From Xanthoparmelia taractica (Eukaryota; Ascomycota; Lecanoromycetes; Lecanorales; Parmeliaceae): a stretch of DNA of 62,013 nucleotides. Below, piece by piece: positions 1-9,900 of this stretch; the first letter of the stretch is position 1; every line of letters begins with the position of its first letter. The notes beneath the pieces were generated by a model. The model saw only the letters and a list, made by a program, of their open reading frames with translations. It was not told the origin of the DNA and made no database searches. The position numbers and the translations under genes were made by a program. Where the stretch lies: positions 1 through 62,013 of the forward strand of contig JANQBS010000229.1 of assembly GCA_033085395.1 (NCBI GenBank), in the 5' to 3' direction.

Positions 1-572
1 GAGTTCATGAATAACGTCTATATATATGTAGATTAATGGGTCTAGATTTGCGTATGGCTGAAATTTGTCTATGGCTGAGTGTGGGGCACGATTACCGTTA
101 ATCCGCCGAATCCAATGTACTTCTTCTACCCCTTCTGCTCTTCTTTTATCCATGAACTTTGCTCTTGTTTGATCATTATCTTTTCATAATCCAATCAATC
201 TGTATTGTTTTATATTATTTAACAGATCAAGTTTTTTCAACTTGGAATCAATCATGATAGAAAAGAATTCAATCTAAAAATCCCATCAAAATGGAACAAA
301 TTCCCTCTGATTTTCGCGTCTTAACATACTTTTGATATGCTTGGGCTCAGTTGGCTTCTCGGCGGGGTTATTGGATTACCCGGCAAAGCGGGATATCTAA
401 TTTTACACCACCCATTTTCTACTTACCTTACTTTACTTTACCTCTACCTTAATAATAACAAACAACTTTACGCGGTTCATATCAACTTTTGGCACCAGCG
501 CAACTTCCTTTATCTTTTTTTTTTTTTAAAAAAAAACTCTGCAATCTCGCATAACTATGAGAATTGATAAGT
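1..572. other. Intergenic DNA upstream of the first gene
   Basis: No gene is supported here. The stretch is AT-rich. About 40 bases before the first gene's ATG there is a run of T followed directly by a run of A (roughly 510-536), a nucleosome-excluding type of tract common in fungal promoters. The 76-codon frame at 337-567 has no recognisable features. Confidence 0.5.
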
Positions 573-3551
573 ATGGCCAGCAAACCGATTATGCAGGGCC
601 ATCATCATCCTCATCCTCCCTCACAATCACTCCACCCTGCCTCATCTCCCTCATCTCCCTCGAATCCTTCCTCTCCTTCCTCTCCTCCCTCTCCTTCCTC
701 CCCCTCCCCTCCTCCTCCTCCTCCTCCTTCTTCATCGATACCTCTCGAGCAACACCATGTGCTAGTATCTCCATCCTCCTCTAGACAGTCTTATCGGCTA
801 TCGTCCGGATCAGAAGACGCCATGCACCCTCGCACTGTCTCACGCGAGGGGTCCGTTTTGAGACATCCCACCCCGGACCTCCAGGCCATTCAGGGTGCTT
901 ATATCGGCAACATTGAGCGTCTGGAACAAAGTGCAGAGCGACTGAGTCTATCCTCAAACATTGGGGAAGAATTGCGAAAGATGAGGATAGAACAACGGGA
1001 ATCGTCCAGCAGACGCTCATCCATTTTGGATGCACCCGATCAAGGGAGAGAGGCCGCCCTGCCTTTACAGCGACAGTTCTCCTATGAGTATGGCTCCCAC
1101 GCGTCGAGCTCAATCGTGGGCACCAACAATCTCGCAAGGAACGGTGGTTTCTCTCCCGCCGGATATTATGCCTCTCCCAGGGATTCCATACGGTCAGGCT
1201 CATGGTCACACCACAATTCAATCAAGGAAAGATCTTTGTCCTATGGACCGCGACTAAGGCATGTGTTGGAACCAGAGCACGAGGGCAGACCGCTGGACTC
1301 CCCGCTATCAAACCGATTAGTACCTCTGGCACCCGAGTCAGAGTCGCCTACAAAAGCACTTCGGGTGATCAACGATGACCAATTCAACCTCAACGGTGTC
1401 AACATTCCACATATGCAACGCGAGGAAACCGAGATGGCCAACAATGAGCAGCAACCTCGAGCGTCCTCTGACACGCACGGTCAAGTTGCAGGTCTTTTCA
1501 CCGATTTCGATGGCGTACACATTGCGCCTCACTCGGACGATCCACTGCATCTTGACCAAGCCTCGAACCGAAGCTTATCAGGCCCAACAGTCCCTGTCCG
1601 GCCAGTCTCTTACATGCAGCCAGCACCAGACGAGAACATGGTCTATTACCCAGCTCCCGTACCCATGATGTTGAATCTTCCCAAACGGTTATCAAAGCTG
1701 CCCGCAGCTCCACATCGAGACAAGCGACGCTCTGAGCTTCTGAACAACCTACCTATGGAAGCCCGGAAGTCTGCTGTGTGGCTGCCTGAAGTGCTGGAAA
1801 ATGTAAATGGCGATGTACCTTCCGGGTCAGAGCAATCAGCAATGCAAATGAAGGAGCGTAAGCGCCGTACGATGGCCGAAATGCCGCCACAGCTTAGGGC
1901 TACGATGTTCTTCGACCACCCATCAACGAGCCAGGAGGTTGAAGTCAAAGGTGGTTCGGCGGTTGCGACCTTGGACAGTATCCTTGATGCTTCCGCGTTT
2001 GCTCCTGTCAGCGCATTCACTGACCATCCAATTGCCGGCCGTGTGGGCCCAGAAGTGTACGGTAAAGCTCCTGCTCGATCTAAAGTCGGCCTCGAACCTG
2101 CAGAGGCTCGAGACCCTGGACAAAGGACAAATACCATGAACCCCCTCACCAAGCGCAACAGTAGCTCTAATTTACTTGATAATACGAAGAAGCGAAACAG
2201 TAGCTTGATGAGTTTGGGTGGTCACTTTGGCAAAAGAAAAAGCAGTGCCCAGCAGTTTGAGGATACCCTAAATAACCAGGAGGTTGACGCTGCTGATTCG
2301 CACGGTGAAGATGCTCCTCTGCACCGGTCCCATGAAGAATATGATGGTCTAGCTAATGAAGAGACCGAAATCCATGAGGTGAAAGAGGAGATGCTAGATG
2401 AGGAGGACGAACAGGTTGGGGAAACCGAAGAAGTAGGAGAATACCACGGGGCACCTACTACTTTATTAGCTGAGCTGCAGCTCCGGAAGCTGCAGCAGAA
2501 GCAGCGCGGTCGCACGGCAGCGACGGCATTTCCAAACGGGATGCACTCCACCTTACTACAGCTGGACGCTGTGGCACAGGTCCAAAAGCAGTCAAGGAGC
2601 CAGAAGCATACAATGCTCGCATGGGAAAATCCTGATGCCCATCATTTGGTTGCTGATGACCAGGATGACGAGGACGTTCCTCTGGGCGTGCTCTTTCCAG
2701 GCCACAAAATGGACGTCAACAACAAATCCCGCCTCTTTGATGAAGACAGACCGCTAGGCCTCATTGCCAGTCGTGACATAGAAGACAATGAGCCGCTCAG
2801 CCACCGTCGCGCGCGACTTCGTGGCGAGGATCCTGTACCAAGGGTTACGGATCCAGATAAGCGAAACAGCATGTACACTCTCGACCTTCCAAACTTCTCG
2901 GACGAAAAGCCCCAGGCTGAGAATGACAATGAAGACGAAACCCTGGCTCAACGCATCCGACGATTGAAAGCCACAAACATCCCTACCCAGCCAAGACCAG
3001 TCAGTGGCGACTTCGCCAGCGAAGTCCTGTCCCAATTCGGTGGCCTTTCACCGGCAGAAGTGCCGTCTAAGGACGGAACCTCGGCTCCTGTCACCAGCAC
3101 CAAGACGCCAGGCCCCGAAGAGACCCTTGGCCAGCGCCGTAACCGTTTACAACGCGAAGCCAATCAGTCTCGCAATGTAAGCGGCGAAAGCAGTGAGTCC
3201 GTCGTGAGACCAGCAATGACCACGAGACACAGCATGGCCACCATCCTTTCGGCCCACCCAGCAGCGGGCGGCAGTACAAGGCCCTTCAATGAAATCAAGT
3301 TTGCTCCTGCCCCAAAGACTCGCAATACGTCGTGGGCCATGGATCAGACGCGAAAGGCCTCGATGGGGCCCATGAGGGGATTGCCTGTTGCCAGTGGGCT
3401 TGGTGCTTCTAATGGAGGCTATGTGAATGGGTTTACTGCTACTCCGGGAGCCAGTGGATTTCCACACCCAATGATGCAACAACCTGTCGAAGTTGTCAAC
3501 CCTAGGCAGAATGAGATGGTCGATAGATGGAGGCAAAGTGTGATGTATTAG
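573..3551 (+). CDS. Large disordered Ser/Pro-rich protein with a repeated Arg-rich motif, unknown function
   Basis: Uninterrupted 992-residue frame. The first in-frame ATG is at 573; the frame opens earlier only at a TTG. No catalytic domain is recognised. The N-terminus is a His/Pro/Ser-rich low-complexity segment (about residues 6-55). The middle has basic phosphosite-like clusters (KKRNSS, KRNSS, GKRKSS, about residues 525-560), then an acidic stretch (about 575-625). The C-terminal third is more ordered: two D-x-PLG motifs (EDVPLGVLFPG near 700 and DRPLGL near 728), then three copies of an E-x-L-x-x-R-R/I-x-R-L motif: EPLSHRRARLRGE (about 740), ETLAQRIRRLK (about 790) and ETLGQRRNRLQRE (about 850). 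The length, composition and repeated charged helix suggest a cytoplasmic or cytoskeletal scaffold, but this is inference. No intron is evident. Confidence 0.85.
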   Translation: MASKPIMQGHHHPHPPSQSLHPASSPSSPSNPSSPSSPPSPSSPSPPPPPPPSSSIPLEQHHVLVSPSSSRQSYRLSSGSEDAMHPRTVSREGSVLRHPTPDLQAIQGAYIGNIERLEQSAERLSLSSNIGEELRKMRIEQRESSSRRSSILDAPDQGREAALPLQRQFSYEYGSHASSSIVGTNNLARNGGFSPAGYYASPRDSIRSGSWSHHNSIKERSLSYGPRLRHVLEPEHEGRPLDSPLSNRLVPLAPESESPTKALRVINDDQFNLNGVNIPHMQREETEMANNEQQPRASSDTHGQVAGLFTDFDGVHIAPHSDDPLHLDQASNRSLSGPTVPVRPVSYMQPAPDENMVYYPAPVPMMLNLPKRLSKLPAAPHRDKRRSELLNNLPMEARKSAVWLPEVLENVNGDVPSGSEQSAMQMKERKRRTMAEMPPQLRATMFFDHPSTSQEVEVKGGSAVATLDSILDASAFAPVSAFTDHPIAGRVGPEVYGKAPARSKVGLEPAEARDPGQRTNTMNPLTKRNSSSNLLDNTKKRNSSLMSLGGHFGKRKSSAQQFEDTLNNQEVDAADSHGEDAPLHRSHEEYDGLANEETEIHEVKEEMLDEEDEQVGETEEVGEYHGAPTTLLAELQLRKLQQKQRGRTAATAFPNGMHSTLLQLDAVAQVQKQSRSQKHTMLAWENPDAHHLVADDQDDEDVPLGVLFPGHKMDVNNKSRLFDEDRPLGLIASRDIEDNEPLSHRRARLRGEDPVPRVTDPDKRNSMYTLDLPNFSDEKPQAENDNEDETLAQRIRRLKATNIPTQPRPVSGDFASEVLSQFGGLSPAEVPSKDGTSAPVTSTKTPGPEETLGQRRNRLQREANQSRNVSGESSESVVRPAMTTRHSMATILSAHPAAGGSTRPFNEIKFAPAPKTRNTSWAMDQTRKASMGPMRGLPVASGLGASNGGYVNGFTATPGASGFPHPMMQQPVEVVNPRQNEMVDRWRQSVMY

Positions 3552-4316
3552 ATGGGCTACTAGTGGAGTGAGATGTATTACGAATATACTTGGGAATAAC
3601 AGCGTGGAGCAAACAGGAGCCGGGCATCACATCACCAGGAGCTTGTGCTATCGTACTGGGAGGCTATCTTATGGCTGTCCGATTGAGATTCCCTAATTCG
3701 CCAACAATACTATGTTGTGGACACTGAGCGTAGGTATATCGCATATGATCCATATATACATATAGCCTCACGGCACCGCTATATATAATTTCAACATCAA
3801 CAAACATCATCTGACCGCTTTCAAATATCTTTTCTACTTCGTTCACTTGGGTAAGCATGATCGATACACATGGACTTGTTCTGCCAGGCTTTCAACCCAA
3901 ACGTAGGATGTTGATAATACAATCCGCAACCCATACATACCGTTACCCATGCAAAACTCCAACCCCCCCCCCCAGCGGACGGGACAAAAGTATCCAATCT
4001 CCCCATCAACCGCATCTTCATTTCCTTGACTTCGCACTTTTACCCTGAGCATCACAGCTAGCGAGCGAGTGTATGTATGTATGTATGTAATCGCTGTACA
4101 TGATAAATAACCCGCAAACGCCTGATATCGCAGACGTAGAATAAACCCCATCACTACAGACATCCCTCGCCCTCGCCCTCCCATACCATCCCCCATCGCC
4201 GTCCTCCTTTTCCCGCCCTCCCCATCCCCTCCCCAACCCCAAGCAAGTGCGTGCGTGCTATGCGTGCGGAAACCGCATGCTTGATATTTGCGCATGGTGA
4301 GGGAGAGGGAACTGAG

Positions 4317-4350
4317 GATGGATGGATGGATGGATGGATGGATGGATGAT
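4317..4350 (+). repeat. (GGAT)n microsatellite
   Basis: About eight tandem copies of a GGAT tetramer, seen directly. Confidence 0.95.
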
Positions 4351-4400
4351 GTGTAAGGTAAGGTAAGGTCAGCGGAGCGGAGCTGGAGCTGAACGGAGCG

Positions 4401-4436
4401 GAGAGGAGAGGAGAGGAGAGGAGAGGAGAGGAGAGG
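4401..4436 (+). repeat. (GAGAG)n pentamer repeat
   Basis: Seven near-perfect GAGAG/GGAGA units. They follow a short GTAAG-repeat patch at about 4354-4370. Confidence 0.95.
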
Positions 4437-4584
4437 TTTCGAAAAATACCTGGAAAATATCATATCAGATCATATCATATCATCTCGTATTTGGCGGAAG
4501 AACGTGCGTGTGGTGCGTGTGTAAGGTAGAGGAGAGGATGTGATTATTTGCTTGGCTTGGTTTGGCTTGGCTTTTAGGTGGATC

Positions 4585-4612
4585 GGGGGGGGGGGGGGGG
4601 GGGGGGGGGGGG
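4585..4612 (+). repeat. Poly-G run, 28 bases
   Basis: Uninterrupted G homopolymer. A second run of 24 G follows 18 bases later. It could be a real G-tract or a sequencing/assembly artefact; the window end carries a similar run. Confidence 0.9.
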
Positions 4613-4630
4613 TTGTTTTTGTTTTTTTTT

Positions 4631-4654
4631 GGGGGGGGGGGGGGGGGGGGGGGG
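4631..4654 (+). repeat. Poly-G run, 24 bases
   Basis: Uninterrupted G homopolymer, separated from the previous one by a T-rich spacer. Confidence 0.9.
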
Positions 4655-5639
4655 TTGTGTATTGAGTTATTATTCCGGGGTTGGGGGGAGGGAGGGGGAA
4701 AGAAGGGGGAGAAAAGGGGGAAGGGAGGGCAAGTTGGGTAGGGTAGGTAGGGTAGGGTATGTTATGGGATTTGAGAAGGTGTGTTTGGTTTGGGGTCTTG
4801 TGGTGGACGGGAGACTGGATGGGTGGATGGATGGATGCATCTCTTGTGCGCGGCGCAAGAAGGGGAAAGGAGGAGGAAGGGGAGGATTACGATTGTGGCG
4901 ATTCTTGAAAGGAAAGAAAGAAAATGCTGGCGACGTAGAATGGTGTCTGAGATGGAAATTTAAGAAAAGTATGGGATGTCTAGGGTATTCTTCTATCAAC
5001 ATGCCTGTTCTTCACCTTGCACTCAGCACGTAGACCACTTTGGTTCATTCGACAGCCCGTCAATGTATTCATATGCCGCCGTCCAAGGTAAATCGCTTAG
5101 GCTTTGAGTTTAATCCAGCTCATATATTCTCAGAGCTACTCCGTCCTTCGCCTAATCTTTTGAAAAGGTTGAAGTAGTGAGTGGAACATTGGAATCAGTC
5201 TGTCCGGATCCTTCTGCCACGATGCTCGAGACTCTGGTGGATCTGAGGTGGTCAAAGTAACAGCAGTGCTCCTGTTTAGAGAAGATTGAGGTTGACAACA
5301 AGTGTTCTTGCCCAATTGCAGCAGCCCTTGATGATACAGGCTTACTGCGCAAACAATTCGGGCTGTCTCATTGTGGATGGTACTGTCGGCATGCTTGACT
5401 CGACCGCCAAAAGCCAGCGGGAATCCCATGTAGTGACTATCTGTCGCACAGTGCTGGGATGACGTCGTGGCGCGGGCTTGCATGCCTTTTCCTCCTTTGT
5501 GTATCGTTCGCTGCTGAAATTGGGTCGTCTCGCTTCAGTCGGGCACGGCGCTAAGGCAGCAAAATCGGCTTGTATTACATGCCGAACCTTGATGGACCCA
5601 GTCAGAGTCAACAACCAGAAGTCTAAAACGACTCTCGTT

Positions 5640-6902
5640 TCATGTCTGCTGGCCGGAGGTGACGGTCAACCCTTCCATTCGCTTCGTCAGCGTAGGGCTG
5701 TTATCTTCCTTATCAACACTAACTTGTATCTGCGTCCTGGGTCTGTTTCTGTTGAGACCCTCAAGCAGCAAGCATGCTTTGCAGATGTCTTGACTGGACA
5801 GGTATCCGCACCGGGCACACTTGCCCATTTGCTGCTTGGGTAGCTTCTTGAACATCCGATTAGAGCCTTTGCAATTTCGATCGTGCTTTTGTCCTTTGGT
5901 TGTGACCTCCGTCTCTCTGCCTTGAGCATCTCCATTTTGGACGAGTTGATTTTCCATGTCAGCCATCTCGCCTCCACTCGCCCTTCCATTGGCACTTGCA
6001 CAACCGCCACCTCCCTCGGCTTCGCCTTCCATGGCAAGTACATCTTCACCGCTTTTGCGACCTCCACTCACCTCTTCCGGCACCAGCCTCGCCATGTCTT
6101 CCCCACTTCGCACAACGTTCAGAATGGCACTCGGCCTCACCCTCTCCAGGCTCTTGATCAGCGTCCTCGCGCTTCCCCGGAAAGCCTCCGGACTATAGAT
6201 ACACTCCGTAGTAAAGTAGTCTAAGCCCTTATGGTGTGCGTACAGGACGATCTCCTTCTCGTATGCATACTTTAGCGGCTTGCTTCTCTTGATATCGCTC
6301 GCTGCACTCGCCGTCACAATGGCCGTAGCCCTGGCTAGCCGTGGGAGGTCGCCTCGTAGCAGGTTCATCATGACGGTTTCAGCAATATCGTCGGCGTTAT
6401 GTCCTGTGACGACGTGTTTGATGCCGAGGCGTGCAGCTCCGCGGTCGAGCGCTTGCCGCCGGAAGACACCACAGTAGGTGCAATTGCCCTTTTTGCCGAT
6501 TTGCGAGACCACTTGATCCATTGTCCAGCCGTAGAGCTCATCGTAGCCAACTATTTCCAGAGGCATGTCGTATTGCACAGCATTTCTCTTGACAGTCTCG
6601 AGGCTGTCATCTCGGTAGCCTTTTATACCTTCGTCTATTGAAAGCAGTAGCAGGTTCAGGCCGTAATTGAAGCGTTCGTTGAGAGTTTTGAGGACAGAAG
6701 CCAGTACTGTAGAGTCTTTGCCTCCGGAGGCGCCAATAGCAATTCGTTCGCCTGGAGAGAAGAGGGAGTTGGCTATGATTGTATTATGAATCTCAGTTTC
6801 AAAGAGGGTTAAAAAGCAGCCCTTGCAGAGCTTTTGATGGTTCTTAGGGCGAATGATGAGCGCTCGATTAGCTTCGCAAAGAGCACATGGTGTCGGTGGC
6901 AT
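5640..6902 (-). CDS. NCS6: Cytoplasmic tRNA 2-thiolation protein 1 (Ncs6/Ctu1)
   Basis: 420-residue single-exon gene. Ncs6, with Ncs2, thiolates the wobble uridine (U34) of Lys, Glu and Gln tRNAs in the cytosol, using sulfur relayed by Urm1. Visible features are an N-terminal zinc-type pair of CxxC (Cys6/Cys9 and Cys26/Cys29), the PP-loop ATP-pyrophosphatase motif SGGKDS (residues 59-64), the NCTYCG segment with the CxxC pair at Cys141/Cys144, a VVTGHNADDIAETV motif, and a C-terminal CARCGY...CKAC zinc motif. A low-complexity Gly/Glu-rich insert sits before the C-terminal zinc motif and makes the protein longer than many orthologues. The start is the only ATG placing the first CxxC at the N-terminus. 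Confidence 0.97.
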   Translation of the reverse strand: MPPTPCALCEANRALIIRPKNHQKLCKGCFLTLFETEIHNTIIANSLFSPGERIAIGASGGKDSTVLASVLKTLNERFNYGLNLLLLSIDEGIKGYRDDSLETVKRNAVQYDMPLEIVGYDELYGWTMDQVVSQIGKKGNCTYCGVFRRQALDRGAARLGIKHVVTGHNADDIAETVMMNLLRGDLPRLARATAIVTASAASDIKRSKPLKYAYEKEIVLYAHHKGLDYFTTECIYSPEAFRGSARTLIKSLERVRPSAILNVVRSGEDMARLVPEEVSGGRKSGEDVLAMEGEAEGGGGCASANGRASGGEMADMENQLVQNGDAQGRETEVTTKGQKHDRNCKGSNRMFKKLPKQQMGKCARCGYLSSQDICKACLLLEGLNRNRPRTQIQVSVDKEDNSPTLTKRMEGLTVTSGQQT

Positions 6903-9900
6903 GCTCCTTTACTTGCCCTGGCAAGCGTCAACAGGGAGTAAAGAAGATTGCTGAGGCCGAAACTCGTTCAACCCTCTGTTCGCAGATTCATCAGGCCAAA
7001 ACTTCGAGTGTTGATTTACCGATATTTACCCGTTAGAGCCACTACTTCACAAGGCGTCGGCGACGACAACATCATCCTCGTCTACTTCGCAACAAACAAT
7101 TTATGCGATTAGTAGAGAGGAAAAAACTGGCTGCACTAGTCATATGTGGCGGATCTTTTCCCTTTGGTTCGGAATGTCCTGCTTAGACGGTACACAATTC
7201 AAAACGTTCATGCAGCTAGGTAAGCATCTCTTGCGCTCCATTGTTATTGCGTCGTATACCTCCCTTATTCTTTCGCCCCGATATCTAAGTATGACTAAAC
7301 TTACATCTTTTTGTGTGTCGAACAACGGCTATCTTTCCCCGGCTGCCCGGCAACATGGCCAACAAATCAAGGCAGCTAGCTAAGACCTGTGGCTTCATGT
7401 ACCGGTGACTCTGGATTTCCACTTAGCCTGTGCGCCTGCATGCCACCTGGACCAGTTATTTTGCAGAGCCTCTCGTATCCACGCATGAGGGGTCCTAAAC
7501 AAGCAGACTCCAACTGCAGCTGGGACTCTGGCAGGGTACATGCAGCAAAAGTACTGCAGATATGGTGTACGTAATTATCAAAGCTGGAGGCCTTTCCGCC
7601 AATGCAGTTGCTCACCGTCTCACGTTGGAGTCTCCCATGTAGAAAGAAGCTAAAGCAAACATCCGTAATTCCGTCGCGTCTGCGTCCGCGGGACCGGGGA
7701 CACCACACGGCTCAGAGGTTCCAACATTTTGCTGGATTATGGACACCAATTGAGGTCCATTAGATCTTGCGGGCTAGGTTTGAGCCCGATGCGACCGGAC
7801 CAGCTTTCCTATATCAGGAAGGATTTTGGCGCCTGGAAAGCTAGCATGGCGTAGCTTTTGTTTGCAGGCTGTTTGCCCAACGGCTAGGGCTACAAGTCGA
7901 CCGTTGAGAGAAGGTTCCTGGCGACCTTATAGAGGCGGCACCATCTCCGTGAATACCATGGCAACTAGTGTTCGCAGTCCGCATGTGGAAAGCAGGGCAA
8001 GGCTCGAGCACCGCATCGCGCTGCATCGCATGTGTAGTCAGTGGTTACCAGGGCGTGATGGAAAGAGGCGTCGTGTGGGTCCAGATCGGAGGCTGAGTTA
8101 TGAATGAAGAAGGGGGGAGGTTTACTTGGCCTTGCTAAGGGCATATGCAAAGCACGGAGGTTGCGTATCTCTGCAGCACTTGGTAGGATGCAAGCAAGAT
8201 GCAGTTACCCTGCACGCCTATCAGACAATCAGACCCTTTTTTAGAAGGAGAAAATGCAAAACCAATGGTACGGTATCAGAGAGATAGGCTAATAGCAATT
8301 TAAATCATGCAAGTTCGGGTGCCTGCACGTGCTAGTTCTCAAGTACCGAAATCCGGGGTAAAGAGAAGCATAGTGGTTACGATGGATAAATTAATTGGGG
8401 TGTATGGGGTAAGCGTCAGCCTATGAGGAGCAATTCCTCATTGCCGGTAAGTTGGTGATTTATGGGATTGACGATGAGCTCTGACCATCTTCTCTTCATC
8501 GAAACCAGGAAGAAGCGGTTGGGTGTGACCTTAAAAAGTACGAAGTAGATATCTTTCACCTTAGCGGCATGAGTCTAAGGTCGTCTATTGGCACTGCTCC
8601 AAACCTCGTCTTTTAGTCTATCCGCCGCGATGACACTAATCGAGCGCTAGTAAAGAAAAATAGTCAAGAAGCTAGTAAGATTAAAGTTCTATAGCCGAGC
8701 CAATACTAAAACTTCCCGCTGCAGCGCCAATCGGTTTCCCATCTAAAAAATCGTGCAGAACGCCATGGCTATCATACAAGTGTACCACTCTACCTAGCTT
8801 TGCTGGCTTCGCGTCAAACCTGTGCTTGCCCTTAGATCCTACCTGCATCAAACTACCAAGTACTACTGCATGCCAATCGCCAGATCGTCCATACCAAAGA
8901 GGAATGGATCCTAGAGGCTACACGCCTAGTCCAGCCCCGTTGTCTCTTTAACCACCCTCCATCATCTTTGATTCTTGACATCCTGTTGATTGTCATTCGC
9001 TCTCCCATAAAATCTAGCCTGTCTGTTTCGGCTTTACCCAACATGCACCCTGTCTGCTTCGGCATTTAACTCTATCTAGCCACTCCTTACCATCAAAAAG
9101 TCTGAAGCAGAGACGTTCAGGACACCTATGTGGCACACTGGAACACGTGCTAAATCCAATTTCTTGCAGCAATCCCCAATCTGGCTGTGTGTCATCACTG
9201 ATCACTGATCACCACTGCATATACCCAAGACCTTCCTATCTCACCGAACACCATGCTCTGACTGCTCCTCTTGAGGCAGGTGCTTATGTCCTGGCATATC
9301 TTACCGATTCTAGCCTTTGTAATCGACCATGTTACGTCGGATCAACCCTACGAGAGCCACTCTACGAGGCTTCCCAAGAATCCACAGCTACCTGCAATCA
9401 CTCTTGGACTACCTACTCCACAGTACGAAACATGGCAGTAATGATATACATGAGGTACCAGCAGTACTCTTTCTGTAGCAACCCACCGAACAGACTTTCG
9501 CAAAAGTGTAAAGGCGCGTACCGCGAAAGCAAAGGCAATTAAGCGGCCACTGATTTTGCTGTCTTAAAACTAAAATGATATTGATCAGACCGACTTACTG
9601 GAGCTATCGTGGCTCCCAGTGATTTCGTTAGGCTCAGGCTGGTAACCGAGTTATGTTTCTTGATAAAACAGATTCCATCGCGCCAATGATCTCGCATGAT
9701 TGATGATCTGAAGATACAACTTACGCATATCCATGTAGGCACGATGCTGGGTTCTGGGGTCTTCACAAATGGTCCACTAGGTTGTCTCCAAATATAGCCG
9801 CATCGGGCTTGCTTTCTGTTACGTAGGCTTCCTCTGAAAGCGAGGTCGAATCAAACAACCGATCACGGCCAGTAGCACCATCTCGCTTGTCGAAGCTTTG

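Larger units (their letters stand above)
3552..5639. other. Convergent intergenic region rich in simple repeats
   Basis: Lies between two converging genes. It holds an 11-C run near 3963, a GTAT repeat near 4070-4089, GATG and GGAGA tandem repeats, two poly-G runs and a G-rich GGTAGG-like tract up to about 4800. Translations of 4578-5033 and the antisense 4670-5002 are low-complexity artefacts. From 5136 to 5614 on the minus strand there are two overlapping frames of ordinary composition ending just downstream of NCS6; I do not recognise them. Confidence 0.6.

Noticed and set aside
1241..3536. Many antisense and alternative-frame ORFs inside the first gene
   Set aside because: They are shadows of the long coding frame, with no independent features.
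4578..5033. 151-codon Gly-rich frame
   Set aside because: It is a translation of poly-G and GGTAGG repeats.
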